Source of the DNA: Sphaerisporangium album
GTDB lineage: Bacteria; Actinomycetota; Actinomycetes; Streptosporangiales; Streptosporangiaceae
Reading direction: 5' to 3'
DNA: 64,000 bases
Assembly: GCF_003323745.1 (NCBI RefSeq)
Contig: NZ_QOIL01000018.1
Coordinates: 124,001-188,000 of the forward strand
Below are positions 45,748-55,995 of the stretch, piece by piece. Every line of letters starts with the position of its first letter. The stretch's first letter is position 1. Made by a program: the position numbers and the translations under genes. Under the pieces are notes generated by a model. It saw nothing but the letters and a program-made list of their open reading frames with translations. It ran no database searches and was not told the DNA's origin.

Positions 45748-46595
45748 ACGCCACGACGGTGGCCGTCCGCGCCGGGGTGTCGCGCGGCCGGATCGAGCTG
45801 CGTCAGAGCGCGACCAGCGGCCAGGACCTGTGGGGCGCGGCGTTCTTCCCGGCCGTCGCGCTGGTGGTGATGTACCTGCTGCGGGGCAACACGGTCCCGG
45901 GCACGGACTTCTCACTCGGCTCGCAGGCGATTCCGGGCATCCTGGCGATGAACATCGTGCTCAACGGGGTGACGGCCCTGGCCATGATGCTGACCCTGGA
46001 CCGCGAGGACGGCACGCTGCTGCGCGCCAAGGCCACGCCCAACGGCATGGTCGGCTACCTGGTCGGCAAGGTGATCAGCAGGTCCGGCATGGTCGTCCTC
46101 AGCGTGCTGATCCCGCTGATCCCGGCCGCGCTGCTGTTCGACGGCCTCCAGATCGGCGCGGTGTCGTCCTGGCTGACGCTGGCCTGGGTGCTGGCGCTCG
46201 GCCTGGTCGCGGTGCTGCCCATCGGGGCGATCTGTGGCGCGGTGTTCGGCAGCGTGCAGAGCCTGGGCCTCGTCACCGTGCCCATCATGGGGCTGGTGGC
46301 GATCTCGGGGGTGTTCTATCCGGTCAGCGGGTTCCCCGAATGGCTGCAGGGCATCGCACAGGCGTTCCCCCTGTACTGGATCGGCCTCGGGCTGCGTTCG
46401 GCGCTGCTGCCGGACGCGCTGGCGGTCGCCGAGATCGGCGAGTCCTGGCGGCACCTGGAGACGGCCGGCGTCCTCGGGGCGTGGGCGGTCGCCGGCCTGC
46501 TCGTGGCGCCCGTGGTGCTGCGCCGCATGGCCCGGCGCGAGTCGGGGTCCAGCGTGGCGGAAAGACGGGAAAAGGCCATGCAGCGCCCGATGTAG
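45744..46595 (+). CDS. ABC-2 permease of the exporter
   Basis: 283 residues from the GTG at 45744, six membrane segments, DrrB-like: MNIVLNGVTALAMMLTLDREDGTLLRAKATPNGM in two pieces, then FYPVSGFPEWLQGIAQAFPLYW. With the ATPase it forms a half-type exporter; substrate unknown. Confidence 0.9.
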   Translation: MNATTVAVRAGVSRGRIELRQSATSGQDLWGAAFFPAVALVVMYLLRGNTVPGTDFSLGSQAIPGILAMNIVLNGVTALAMMLTLDREDGTLLRAKATPNGMVGYLVGKVISRSGMVVLSVLIPLIPAALLFDGLQIGAVSSWLTLAWVLALGLVAVLPIGAICGAVFGSVQSLGLVTVPIMGLVAISGVFYPVSGFPEWLQGIAQAFPLYWIGLGLRSALLPDALAVAEIGESWRHLETAGVLGAWAVAGLLVAPVVLRRMARRESGSSVAERREKAMQRPM

Positions 46596-46657
46596 GCTCT
46601 CCCGGCTCCCTCCGACTCCCCCAGCCATCCGTCACCGGCCGAAGATAGAAGGGTTCC

Positions 46658-49009
<2,352 letters not shown>

Positions 49010-49041
49010 GCCGACCGGACCCGGCCGTCCCGGTCCGGGCG

Positions 49042-49089
49042 GCACGCGTGGGCCTGTCACGCCACCGGGCGCGGCAGGCCCACGCGTGC
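49042..49089 (+). terminator. Perfect 15-bp hairpin terminator after the UvrA-like gene
   Basis: GCACGCGTGGGCCTG and CAGGCCCACGCGTGC, 18-nt loop, 32 bp past the stop codon. Confidence 0.85.
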
Positions 49090-49173
49090 GCGTCCGGTGC
49101 CGGCGCGGCAGGTGGTCACGATGACCCGACACAGCGTTCGCGTCACCCCACCGGCAGGACCTGGGGCCCGCGC

Positions 49174-49626
49174 TCACGTGGGCAGGGGACGGTCGTTCAC
49201 CACGTGCTTCATCACCAGGGTGGAGTTCAGGCGTTGCACGCCCGGCAGCGCCGACAGGATGTCGTCCTCCAGGCGCTGGTAGGCGCCCAGGTCGGCGGTG
49301 ACGATGCGCAGCAGGTAGTCGGGGTCGCCGAACAGCCGCTGCGCCTGCACCACCTCCGGCACCCGCGCCACCGCCGCCTCGAACCCCAGCAGGGTGTCGC
49401 GGTCCTCCTGGCGCATGGTGACGAACACCAGTGCCTGGAACCTCAGGCCGAGGGCGTCGGCGTCCACCACGGCCCGGTACCCGCGGATCGCGCCGCCGCG
49501 CTCCAGCTCCCGCAGCCGGCGGTGGCACGGCGAGACGCTCAGCCCGACCCGCGCCGCCAGTTCGGTGATCGTCAGACGGCCCTCCTGCTGGAGCACGGCA
49601 AGAATCTTCCGATCAATGCGGTCCAT
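49174..49626 (-). CDS. Lrp/AsnC-family regulator
   Basis: 150 residues from the ATG at 49626. HTH: RKILAVLQQEGRLTITELAARVGLSVSPCHRRLREL in two parts; C-terminal RAM/ACT domain (VPEVVQAQRLFGDPDYLLRIV). Divergent from a LysE exporter, which it probably activates in response to an amino acid. Confidence 0.92.
   Translation of the reverse strand: MDRIDRKILAVLQQEGRLTITELAARVGLSVSPCHRRLRELERGGAIRGYRAVVDADALGLRFQALVFVTMRQEDRDTLLGFEAAVARVPEVVQAQRLFGDPDYLLRIVTADLGAYQRLEDDILSALPGVQRLNSTLVMKHVVNDRPLPT
49605..49616. promoter_or_regulatory. TCTTCCGATCAA repeat, copy 1
   Basis: Lies inside the start of the Lrp gene; identical copy at 49699-49710, 94 bp away. Candidate Lrp binding sites. Confidence 0.4.
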
Positions 49627-49661
49627 ACGGAAGATGCTTCCACGAACGGTCGCTTCTCGGG

Positions 49662-49682
49662 CGAAAGTTGGAAGCACTTTCG
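49662..49682. promoter_or_regulatory. Palindrome CGAAAGT-N7-ACTTTCG
   Basis: Perfect 7-bp arms midway in the Lrp/LysE divergent promoter. Probable Lrp operator. Confidence 0.6.
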
Positions 49683-49698
49683 AGGAGATCGGGCCTAT

Positions 49699-49710
49699 TC
49701 TTCCGATCAA
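49699..49710. promoter_or_regulatory. TCTTCCGATCAA repeat, copy 2
   Basis: Second copy of the 12-bp repeat, 22 bp before the LysE start. Confidence 0.4.
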
Positions 49711-49731
49711 GCCGAGGTTGGGGGGACGTTC

Positions 49732-50349
49732 GTGGCCGCCGCTTCCGTGTTCGCCTTCTGGGCGGTCGCGCTCCTGCTCATCGTCGTCCCGGGCGCCGAC
49801 TGGGCGTTCACCATCAGCGCCGGACTGCGCGGCCGTCCGGTCTACCCGGCGGTGAGCGGGCTGGTCGTCGGCTACGCGGCCGTCACCCTCGTCGTCGCGG
49901 CCGGAGTCGGCGCGCTGGTCGCCCGATCGCCGGCCATCCTCACCGGACTGACCCTGGTCGGCGGCCTGTACCTGATGTGGCACGGGGCGAGCACCTTCGC
50001 CCGCCCCTCGGCCCCGGGCACTCCGGCGGCAGGCCCGGCCGGCACCGACTGGGACACCTTCGTCAGGGGCATCGGCGTCAGCGGTCTCAACCCCAAGGGC
50101 CTGCTCGTCTTCCTCGCCCTGCTCCCCCAGTTCACCGACCCGCACGGAGCCTGGCCCGTCGCCGGGCAGATCCTGGTCCTCGGGCTGGCGTTCATGGCCA
50201 CGTGCGCCGTCTTCTACCTCTGCCTCGGCTCGGTCACCCGCACCGTCCTGCACGGCCGCCCCGCCGCCGCCCGCGTCATCGGCCGCCTGTCCGGAGCCGC
50301 CATGATCGGCATCGGCGCCTGGCTGCTCGTCGGCCACATGCTCACCTGA
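49732..50349 (+). CDS. LysE/RhtB-family amino-acid exporter
   Basis: 205 residues from the GTG at 49732, about six membrane segments. LysE signature near the N-terminus (LLLIVVPGADWAFTIS) and SGLNPKGLLVFLALLPQF. Exports an unknown amino acid or related metabolite; the divergent Lrp regulator supports this. Confidence 0.9.
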   Translation: MAAASVFAFWAVALLLIVVPGADWAFTISAGLRGRPVYPAVSGLVVGYAAVTLVVAAGVGALVARSPAILTGLTLVGGLYLMWHGASTFARPSAPGTPAAGPAGTDWDTFVRGIGVSGLNPKGLLVFLALLPQFTDPHGAWPVAGQILVLGLAFMATCAVFYLCLGSVTRTVLHGRPAAARVIGRLSGAAMIGIGAWLLVGHMLT

Positions 50350-50524
50350 CGCGACCGCCCCTCACGCGGGCCCGCCTCGGTGATGGTCTGCGGGATGGCG
50401 CATTCGAGCGGCCCCTGCGTCCCGTTCTCGGAACCGATGCCGGACTGCCCGTGCCCGGCGAAGGGGACGTGGGGCGTGAGGTGCCGCACCCCGTCGGCCG
50501 GACGGCGGGGGCAGGGCGGGCGGT

Positions 50525-51751
50525 TCATGCGACGGCCGCGTCCCACAGGTCGGTGCTGCGGGAGCGGACGAGGGCGCCGATGCGGGCGAGGGCGTCGGCG
50601 GCGGGCCGGGGATCCAGGCGGCGGCCGTCTCGCAGGCGCAGCGCCACCTCGCCGGTGGCGGCCTCCTTGGCGCCGATCACCGCCTGGTAGGGGACCAGAC
50701 GGGCCTCCCGGACGCGGGCGCCCAGGCTGCCCCGCCCGGGACCGGCGACCTCGGCCCGCAGCCCGAGCTCGGCGCATCGCCGCGCGAGCGCCGCCGCGTC
50801 CGGCAGCTCGTCCTCGGTGATCGGGAGGATCACCACCTGGGTCGGGGCGAGCCAGGCGGGGAAGGCGCCGCCGTGGCGCTCGATGAGGTGGGCGACGGCC
50901 CGCTCGACGCTGCCGATGATGCTGCGGTGCACCATGACCGGCCGGTGCCTGGCGCCGTCCGCGCCGATGTAGTGCAGGTCGAACTGCCGGGGCTGGTGGA
51001 AGTCGACCTGGACGGTGGACAGGGTCGACTCCCGCCCGGCGCCGTCGGCGACCTGGATGTCGATCTTCGGCCCGTAGAACGCCGCCTCCCCCTCGGCCGC
51101 CTCGTACGCCACGCCCGAGCGGTCCAGGACCTCGGTCAGCAGGACGGTGGCGCGCTCCCACATCTCGGGCGCGGCGACGTACTTACCCCCCGGCCCCGGC
51201 AGGGAGAGCCGGTAACGGGCGGCGTCGATGCCGAGCGCACCGTACGCGCGGCGGATCATCTCCAGGGCCGCCCGCGCCTCCTCGGCGACCTGGTCCAGGG
51301 TGCAGAAGATGTGCGCGTCGTTGAGCTGGATGGCGCGTACGCGGGTCAGCCCGCCGAGCACGCCCGACGGCTCCGAGCGGTACATGCCGCCCAGCTCGGC
51401 CATGCGCAGCGGCAGCTCGCGGTAGCTGCGGGAGCGCGAGCGGTAGATCACGGCGTGGTGGGGGCACAGGCTCGGCCGCAGGACGACCTGCTCGGACCCG
51501 AGGTCCATCGGGGGGAACATGTCGTCGCTGTAGTGGGACCAGTGCCCGGAGATCTCGTACAGCTCCCGTTTTCCGAGCACCGGCGAGTACACGTGCCGGT
51601 AGCCGGCCCGCCGTTCGGCGTCGCGGATGTACTCCTCCAGGGTGTGGCGCACGATCGCCCCGTCGGGCAGCCAGTAGGGCAGCCCCGCGCCGATCAGCGG
51701 GTCGGTGTCGAACAGGCCCAGCTCGCGGCCGAGCTTGCGATGGTCGTGCAT
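50525..51751 (-). CDS. thrS: Threonyl-tRNA synthetase lacking TGS and editing domains
   Basis: 408 residues from the ATG at 51751 (GAGGAG site). It starts directly at the catalytic core (DHRKLGRELGLF), so the TGS and N2 editing domains of a normal 650-residue ThrRS are missing. Zinc ligands are kept: Cys in SLCPHH, His in DAHIFC and His in MVHRSIIGS. Motif 2 region YRSEPSGVLGGLTRVRA. A C-terminal anticodon-binding domain (TQVVILPITEDELPDAA) is present. Probably active but unable to remove mischarged serine, and likely a second copy. Preceded by a leader peptide and attenuator-like hairpin. Confidence 0.92.
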   Translation of the reverse strand: MHDHRKLGRELGLFDTDPLIGAGLPYWLPDGAIVRHTLEEYIRDAERRAGYRHVYSPVLGKRELYEISGHWSHYSDDMFPPMDLGSEQVVLRPSLCPHHAVIYRSRSRSYRELPLRMAELGGMYRSEPSGVLGGLTRVRAIQLNDAHIFCTLDQVAEEARAALEMIRRAYGALGIDAARYRLSLPGPGGKYVAAPEMWERATVLLTEVLDRSGVAYEAAEGEAAFYGPKIDIQVADGAGRESTLSTVQVDFHQPRQFDLHYIGADGARHRPVMVHRSIIGSVERAVAHLIERHGGAFPAWLAPTQVVILPITEDELPDAAALARRCAELGLRAEVAGPGRGSLGARVREARLVPYQAVIGAKEAATGEVALRLRDGRRLDPRPAADALARIGALVRSRSTDLWDAAVA

Positions 51752-51790
51752 GGTGGTCTCCTCGCGGGGTGCCGGGCGAGTGACCACAAG

Positions 51791-51824
51791 CCGAAGCCCC
51801 GGGGCACTCGCCCCGGGGCTTCGG
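51791..51824 (-). terminator. Attenuator-like hairpin before the ThrRS gene
   Basis: Perfect 15-bp stem CCGAAGCCCCGGGGC / GCCCCGGGGCTTCGG with a four-base loop, between the leader peptide stop and the ThrRS start. The downstream side (CTTGTGGTCA on the minus strand) has a few T but no long U-tract. Confidence 0.75.
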
Positions 51825-51836
51825 ACTCAGACTGTG

Positions 51837-51887
51837 TCAGCGCGCCGGGACAACCTCCGGCGTCGTCGTCATGGCAGCGCGCTTCAT
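51837..51887 (-). CDS. Threonine-rich leader peptide of the ThrRS gene
   Basis: ATG at 51887 gives MKRAAMTTTPEVVPAR, then TGA, with three consecutive ACG threonine codons (51861-51869). A hairpin CGCCGG/CCGGCG sits just after them within the leader, and CCCGG there can pair with CCGGG of the terminator hairpin. This is the layout of amino-acid transcription attenuation: stalling at Thr codons would favour read-through into the ThrRS gene (inference). Confidence 0.65.
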   Translation of the reverse strand: MKRAAMTTTPEVVPAR

Positions 51888-51991
51888 GCCGCCAACGGTA
51901 GCAGAGCGGTCCGCCGCGCACGCGCCCTTTCCGGGTCTCCCGGTCCGCTTCAGGAGTGTCAGGAGTGCCCGCCTCCCGGCCCCGGCCATTC

Positions 51992-52017
51992 TATTAGCGC
52001 TGTTATATTAGTGCTGT
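51992..52017 (+). promoter_or_regulatory. Direct repeat TATTAGCGCTGT / TATTAGTGCTGT at the MarR start
   Basis: Two 12-bp units, 14-bp period, the second overlapping the GTG start at 52016. Probable MarR autoregulatory site and promoter; translation would be leaderless or nearly so. Confidence 0.55.
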
Positions 52018-52549
52018 GACATATTTGGACCCGACCGCGTCACCCGGACGGTGGGACGCGCTCCACGCCATGCTGGCCGCCCTGGACGCCCAGATCGAGA
52101 CCGTGTACGCCGAGCGGGGCATCGAGGGCGTCCGTCCCCGGTTCGCCTACCCGTTGATCCGACTCGCGCATACCGGACCCCTGACGATCCGCGAGCTCGC
52201 CGAGTCCCTGGGCCGCTCCCACTCCGCGATGAGCCAGACCATCTCGGCGATGCGGCGCGAGGGGCTGGTCGATTCCGAGCCCGGCGCCGACGCCCGTACG
52301 CGCCGCGTCACCCTCACCGGCCGGAGCCGTGCCCTCATCCCCTTCCTCGAGGCCGAGTGGCGCGCGACCGAGGCCGCCGTGGCCGAGCTCGACGAGGAGG
52401 TGCCGCACGCGCTCAGCGCCGTCGTCACCGAGCTGACGCGCGCCCTGGAGCGGCGGCCCATGCGCGACCGCATCCTCGCCCACCTCGTCGAGCCCGCCGC
52501 CGGGCCGGCGCGGACGGACACCTCCGCGCCGATCGACCCGTCCTCGTGA
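52016..52549 (+). CDS. MarR-family regulator
   Basis: 177 residues from the GTG at 52016. Winged HTH: LTIRELAESLGRSHSAMSQTISAMRREGLVDSEPG with wing DARTRRVTLT. Stop overlaps the MFS start (GTGA). Probably represses the operon with the transporter. Confidence 0.9.
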   Translation: MTYLDPTASPGRWDALHAMLAALDAQIETVYAERGIEGVRPRFAYPLIRLAHTGPLTIRELAESLGRSHSAMSQTISAMRREGLVDSEPGADARTRRVTLTGRSRALIPFLEAEWRATEAAVAELDEEVPHALSAVVTELTRALERRPMRDRILAHLVEPAAGPARTDTSAPIDPSS

Positions 52550-53997
52550 CCTGGCGCGAGCGGCTCGTCGACCTGCGTCCCCTCCGTGCCAGCCGGCCGT
52601 TCCGCGACCTGTGGATCGGCTCCTCCCTCGCCGGGATCGGCGCGCAGATCGCCTCGGTCGCCGTCCTGCTCCAGGTCTGGGAGCTGACCCGCAGCCCGGT
52701 GTGGACCGGCGGCATCGGCCTCGCGACGGCACTGCCCATGCTGGTGTTCGGGCTGGCCGGCGGGGCGCTGGCCGACGTCGTCGACCGCAGGACGATCGTC
52801 CGGGTCACCACCGCGGGCCACGTCCTCATGGCCGCGGCCCTGGTCGCGCAGGCCGCCGCGGGCAACCGGTCGGTCGTGCTGCTGCTCGTCCTGGTCGCCG
52901 CCCAGTCCGGATGCGCGGCGCTCGGAGCCCCCGCCCGGCGCACCTTTCCCGTCCGGCTGCTCCCCCCCGAGCAGGTCACCGCCGGGCTCGCGCTGCACAA
53001 CATCGCCTTCCAGACCTCCATGCTCGTCGGCCCGGCCCTCGCCGGCATCGTGCTCGCGCAGTGGCGCTACCCGGCCGCGTACGCGATCCAGGCCGTCGCC
53101 GACATCGCCTCGCTGATCGCCGTGATCCGGCTGCCGTCGATGCCCGCCGTGGACTCCGACGACGACCGGCGCCCCGCGCACCGAGGCCGCGAGAAGGGAC
53201 GATTTGAAGACGCACGGCCCGGAGAGGGACCACCCGAGGACGGACGCCCCGGGAAGGATCCGCGCCGGCGCCGCGGCCCGGCTCCGGGCGGATGGCGGAT
53301 CATCGTCCGGCGTCCCGTCCTGTGGGGCGCCTTCGCGACCGATCTCGCCGCCACCGTCCTGGCCATGCCGGTCGCGCTGTTCCCGCTGATCAACGAGATC
53401 CGCTTCGGAGGCGGCCCGCAGACCCTGGGGCTGTTCCTGTCGGCGATCGCGGTCGGCGGGCTCGGGGCCGGGCTGCTGTCCGGGACGGTCACCCGTCTGC
53501 GCCACAGTGGCCGTGTCCAGCTCGTCGCCGCCACGACGTGGGGCCTGGCCCTGGCCGGATTCGGGCTGGCCGGGCCGCTGTGGCTCGCCCTCGGCTGCCT
53601 CACCGTCGCCGGCGCCGCCGACACGATCGCCGTGGTGACCCGAGGCGGCATGGTCCAGCTCGAGACCCCCGACCGCTACCGCGGGCGTGTCTCCTCGGTC
53701 GAGCACGTCATCGGCCTCGCCGGCCCCGAGATCGGCAACTTCCGCGGAGGGCTTCTCGCCTCCCTGACCTCGGCCCCCGTGGCGCTCCTGATCGGCGGCC
53801 TGTCCGCCGCGTTCACCGTCATCACCGTCGGCCTGCTCAACCGCCCTCTACGCGACCACCGCCTGCCGTCCCCGCAGTCGTTCCGACCCCAAGGACGAGC
53901 ACCTACCGGACCAGGGAGCGACACCAATGCCGGCACATGGGCGAACACGCCCGCTGCGGCCGGCGGGCGTCCAAGGCCGCCAACGGGGAAGGGCTGA
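52546..53997 (+). CDS. MFS transporter (enterobactin exporter/drug efflux type)
   Basis: 483 residues from the GTG at 52546. About 12 membrane segments with MFS_3-like motifs: FRDLWIGSSLAGIGAQIASVAVLLQVWELT, GGALADVVDRRTIV, PDRYRGRVSSVEHV. A hydrophilic Arg/Pro-rich loop of about 45 residues splits the two halves (about 198-245). The last 45 residues are Pro/Gly-rich and may be an extension of doubtful value. Confidence 0.88.
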   Translation: MTWRERLVDLRPLRASRPFRDLWIGSSLAGIGAQIASVAVLLQVWELTRSPVWTGGIGLATALPMLVFGLAGGALADVVDRRTIVRVTTAGHVLMAAALVAQAAAGNRSVVLLLVLVAAQSGCAALGAPARRTFPVRLLPPEQVTAGLALHNIAFQTSMLVGPALAGIVLAQWRYPAAYAIQAVADIASLIAVIRLPSMPAVDSDDDRRPAHRGREKGRFEDARPGEGPPEDGRPGKDPRRRRGPAPGGWRIIVRRPVLWGAFATDLAATVLAMPVALFPLINEIRFGGGPQTLGLFLSAIAVGGLGAGLLSGTVTRLRHSGRVQLVAATTWGLALAGFGLAGPLWLALGCLTVAGAADTIAVVTRGGMVQLETPDRYRGRVSSVEHVIGLAGPEIGNFRGGLLASLTSAPVALLIGGLSAAFTVITVGLLNRPLRDHRLPSPQSFRPQGRAPTGPGSDTNAGTWANTPAAAGGRPRPPTGKG

Positions 53998-54066
53998 TCT
54001 GCCGGACCTGCTGCGAGAAAGCCACGCGCGCATCTACGGGCATCCGCCCCGGCTTCAGAGCCGAGG

Positions 54067-55437
54067 TCATGACGATCCGCCTTGCCTGGGAGCCGGGGCC
54101 AGGGGGAGGCGCATGACGAGCCGGGCGCCGCGGGGGCTGTCCTCGGCGGTCAAGGTGCCACCGTGGAGCTGGGCGATCTGCCGGGCGATCGGCAACCCGA
54201 GCCCGGTGCCGCCGGGGTCCCTCACGCGCGAGGCTTTCAAGCGCGCGAACCGCTTGAAGATGACCTCCCGCTGCTCGGGGGCGATGCCCTCGCCGTCGTC
54301 GCATACCAGGAGCACCGCGGTGCCGGGGTGGAGCTCCAGGGTCACGGTGATCGCGGATTCGGCGTGCCGTTCGGCGTTGTCCAGCAGGTTGTTGAGCAAC
54401 CTGGTCAGGCCGATCCGCTCGCCGTCCACGTTCACCCCGGGGGTGAGGTGCTGGTGTACGGGGACCTTGCGTGGCTGCCGGTCCAGCTCGCGCTGCACCA
54501 GCTCGGTCAGGCTGATCGCTTCGCGGTTGCCGGTGACGCCCGTGTCCAGGCGGGCGATCTGCAGCAGGTCGCCGATGAGGGCCTGCATGCGCTCCACGCT
54601 CTCTAGCAGCGCGTTCGCGGTCCGCAGCCAGTCGGCGTGGTGCGGGTCCATCAGCGCCTCCTCGATCTGCGTGCGCATGGCGGTCAGCGGGGAGCGCAAG
54701 TCGTGGGAGGCGTCGGAGGCGAAGTCGAGTTGCTGCTGGACCGCCGACTGGGTCCTATCCAGGGTCCGGTTCACGGTCTCGACCAGATCCCGTAGCTCGT
54801 CGCGGTACCTGGGCGCCGGCACCCGATGGCCAAGGTCGCTGGCGGTGATCCGGGCGAGGTTACCGCTGATGTCGCACACCGGCTCCAGAGCCTTGCTCAC
54901 AATCCGGTAGCTGCCCGCGGCGGTGACCCCGACCAGGAGCGCCCAGCCGGCGACGAGCGGGACCAGCAGCTCCGAGTTCACGTACCAGGGGACGCCGGGA
55001 GCGGCCATCAAGAGCTCCCAGACGCCGTCATGGCGGTGAAAAGGATAAACGAGCACGATCCTGCACCGGCCGGGGAACACCTGCCCGTCGCAGGTGTGGG
55101 TGACGGCGAACGCGTCGACATCAGGATGCACCTGCGACATGAGCGGCCTGCCGGCCATATCAGGGGTGGCGGTGGCCACGACGCCGGCCGGGTCCACTAT
55201 CTGGATCGTCTGGTCGGGGGCGCGTTTCGCCAGATCAGGTATCTGCAGGCGCGCCTGACTACCCATGGTCACCGCGCGGGCCAAGAGCTGCTCGAACCCG
55301 TGGTCGATGGCCGCCTGCCGCATCATCACCACCATGAACATGGCCATGGCCGTGCACAGGAGCGCCATGACGAGCCCCGCCAGCACAGCCAAGCGGCACC
55401 GAATAGAGCAACGGTGCCACCTGCTCACTCTGATCAC
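54067..55437 (-). CDS. Orphan sensor histidine kinase (HAMP-HisKA-HATPase)
   Basis: About 456 residues from the GTG at 55437 (a TTG at 55467 and a GTG at 55428 are alternatives). TM1 about 12-37, an extracytoplasmic domain (about 38-170), TM2 about 175-195, HAMP, HisKA with DASHDLRSPLTAMR (phosphoacceptor His), then HATPase N-box NNLLDNAERHA, DDGEGI and GTGLGLPIARQIAQLHGG. No response regulator is adjacent on either side, unusual for this class. The normal partner position holds an integrase remnant. Confidence 0.9.
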   Translation of the reverse strand: MIRVSRWHRCSIRCRLAVLAGLVMALLCTAMAMFMVVMMRQAAIDHGFEQLLARAVTMGSQARLQIPDLAKRAPDQTIQIVDPAGVVATATPDMAGRPLMSQVHPDVDAFAVTHTCDGQVFPGRCRIVLVYPFHRHDGVWELLMAAPGVPWYVNSELLVPLVAGWALLVGVTAAGSYRIVSKALEPVCDISGNLARITASDLGHRVPAPRYRDELRDLVETVNRTLDRTQSAVQQQLDFASDASHDLRSPLTAMRTQIEEALMDPHHADWLRTANALLESVERMQALIGDLLQIARLDTGVTGNREAISLTELVQRELDRQPRKVPVHQHLTPGVNVDGERIGLTRLLNNLLDNAERHAESAITVTLELHPGTAVLLVCDDGEGIAPEQREVIFKRFARLKASRVRDPGGTGLGLPIARQIAQLHGGTLTAEDSPRGARLVMRLPLAPAPRQGGSS

Positions 55438-55533
55438 CGCCCTTCGTGACCAGATGCACCGAAACAACCCCCAAACGATCTCTCACCGGATCTGAGGCAA
55501 TGTACGACCAAAACATGGAAAGGGTTGACAGCA

Positions 55534-55880
55534 CTACCCAAAAGCCCGCCGCGCCCGAGCTCCCCGCACCGCCGCCCTCCGGCAACTGGTTCTCCAAGCC
55601 CCCGCTCCCGGCACGTCGGCGACGTCCAGGGCGACCAGCTCGGCGACGTGCATCCCGGAGTAGAACAGCAACAGTCCGACGGCGCGGTCGCGGGCGAGCC
55701 GGCGGGTCTCCACGGCGCGCCGCCCGCCGACCCGGGACCTGGCGACCTTGTGCGGCAGGCCAGGCCACGGGTTCGGTCTCCGGAAACTCGTCTTGTTGCT
55801 GGCTCTGAGCGCCCTCGCCAACTTCGCCTCCGCCAGCCGGTGGGAGAACTTCCTGATGGGCCCGATCGGACTCGCCCTGT
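55534..55880 (-). pseudogene. Tyrosine recombinase (phage integrase) remnant
   Basis: Frame contains KFSHRLAEAKLARALRAS, then RDRAVGLLLFYSGMHVAELVALDVADV in two pieces, which is the catalytic-domain start of XerC/phage integrases. The first catalytic Arg (normally GLRVSEL) is His (GMHVAEL), and the HxxR and Tyr boxes are missing. A relic of a mobile element. Confidence 0.65.
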
Positions 55881-55995
55881 CGTTCCTGTGCCTGCTCGTG
55901 GCGCGTCGGCCCGGTCCACTCCCCTGTCTGATGATGCCCAGCCCGCGCGTTGCAGGCGGGTGACGACACGATCCTGACCGATCGGCGTGCTCGGC

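Noticed and set aside
55748-55963. Plus-strand hydrophobic ORF (small membrane protein)
   Set aside because: It is the antisense of the integrase-like frame, which has clear family similarity.
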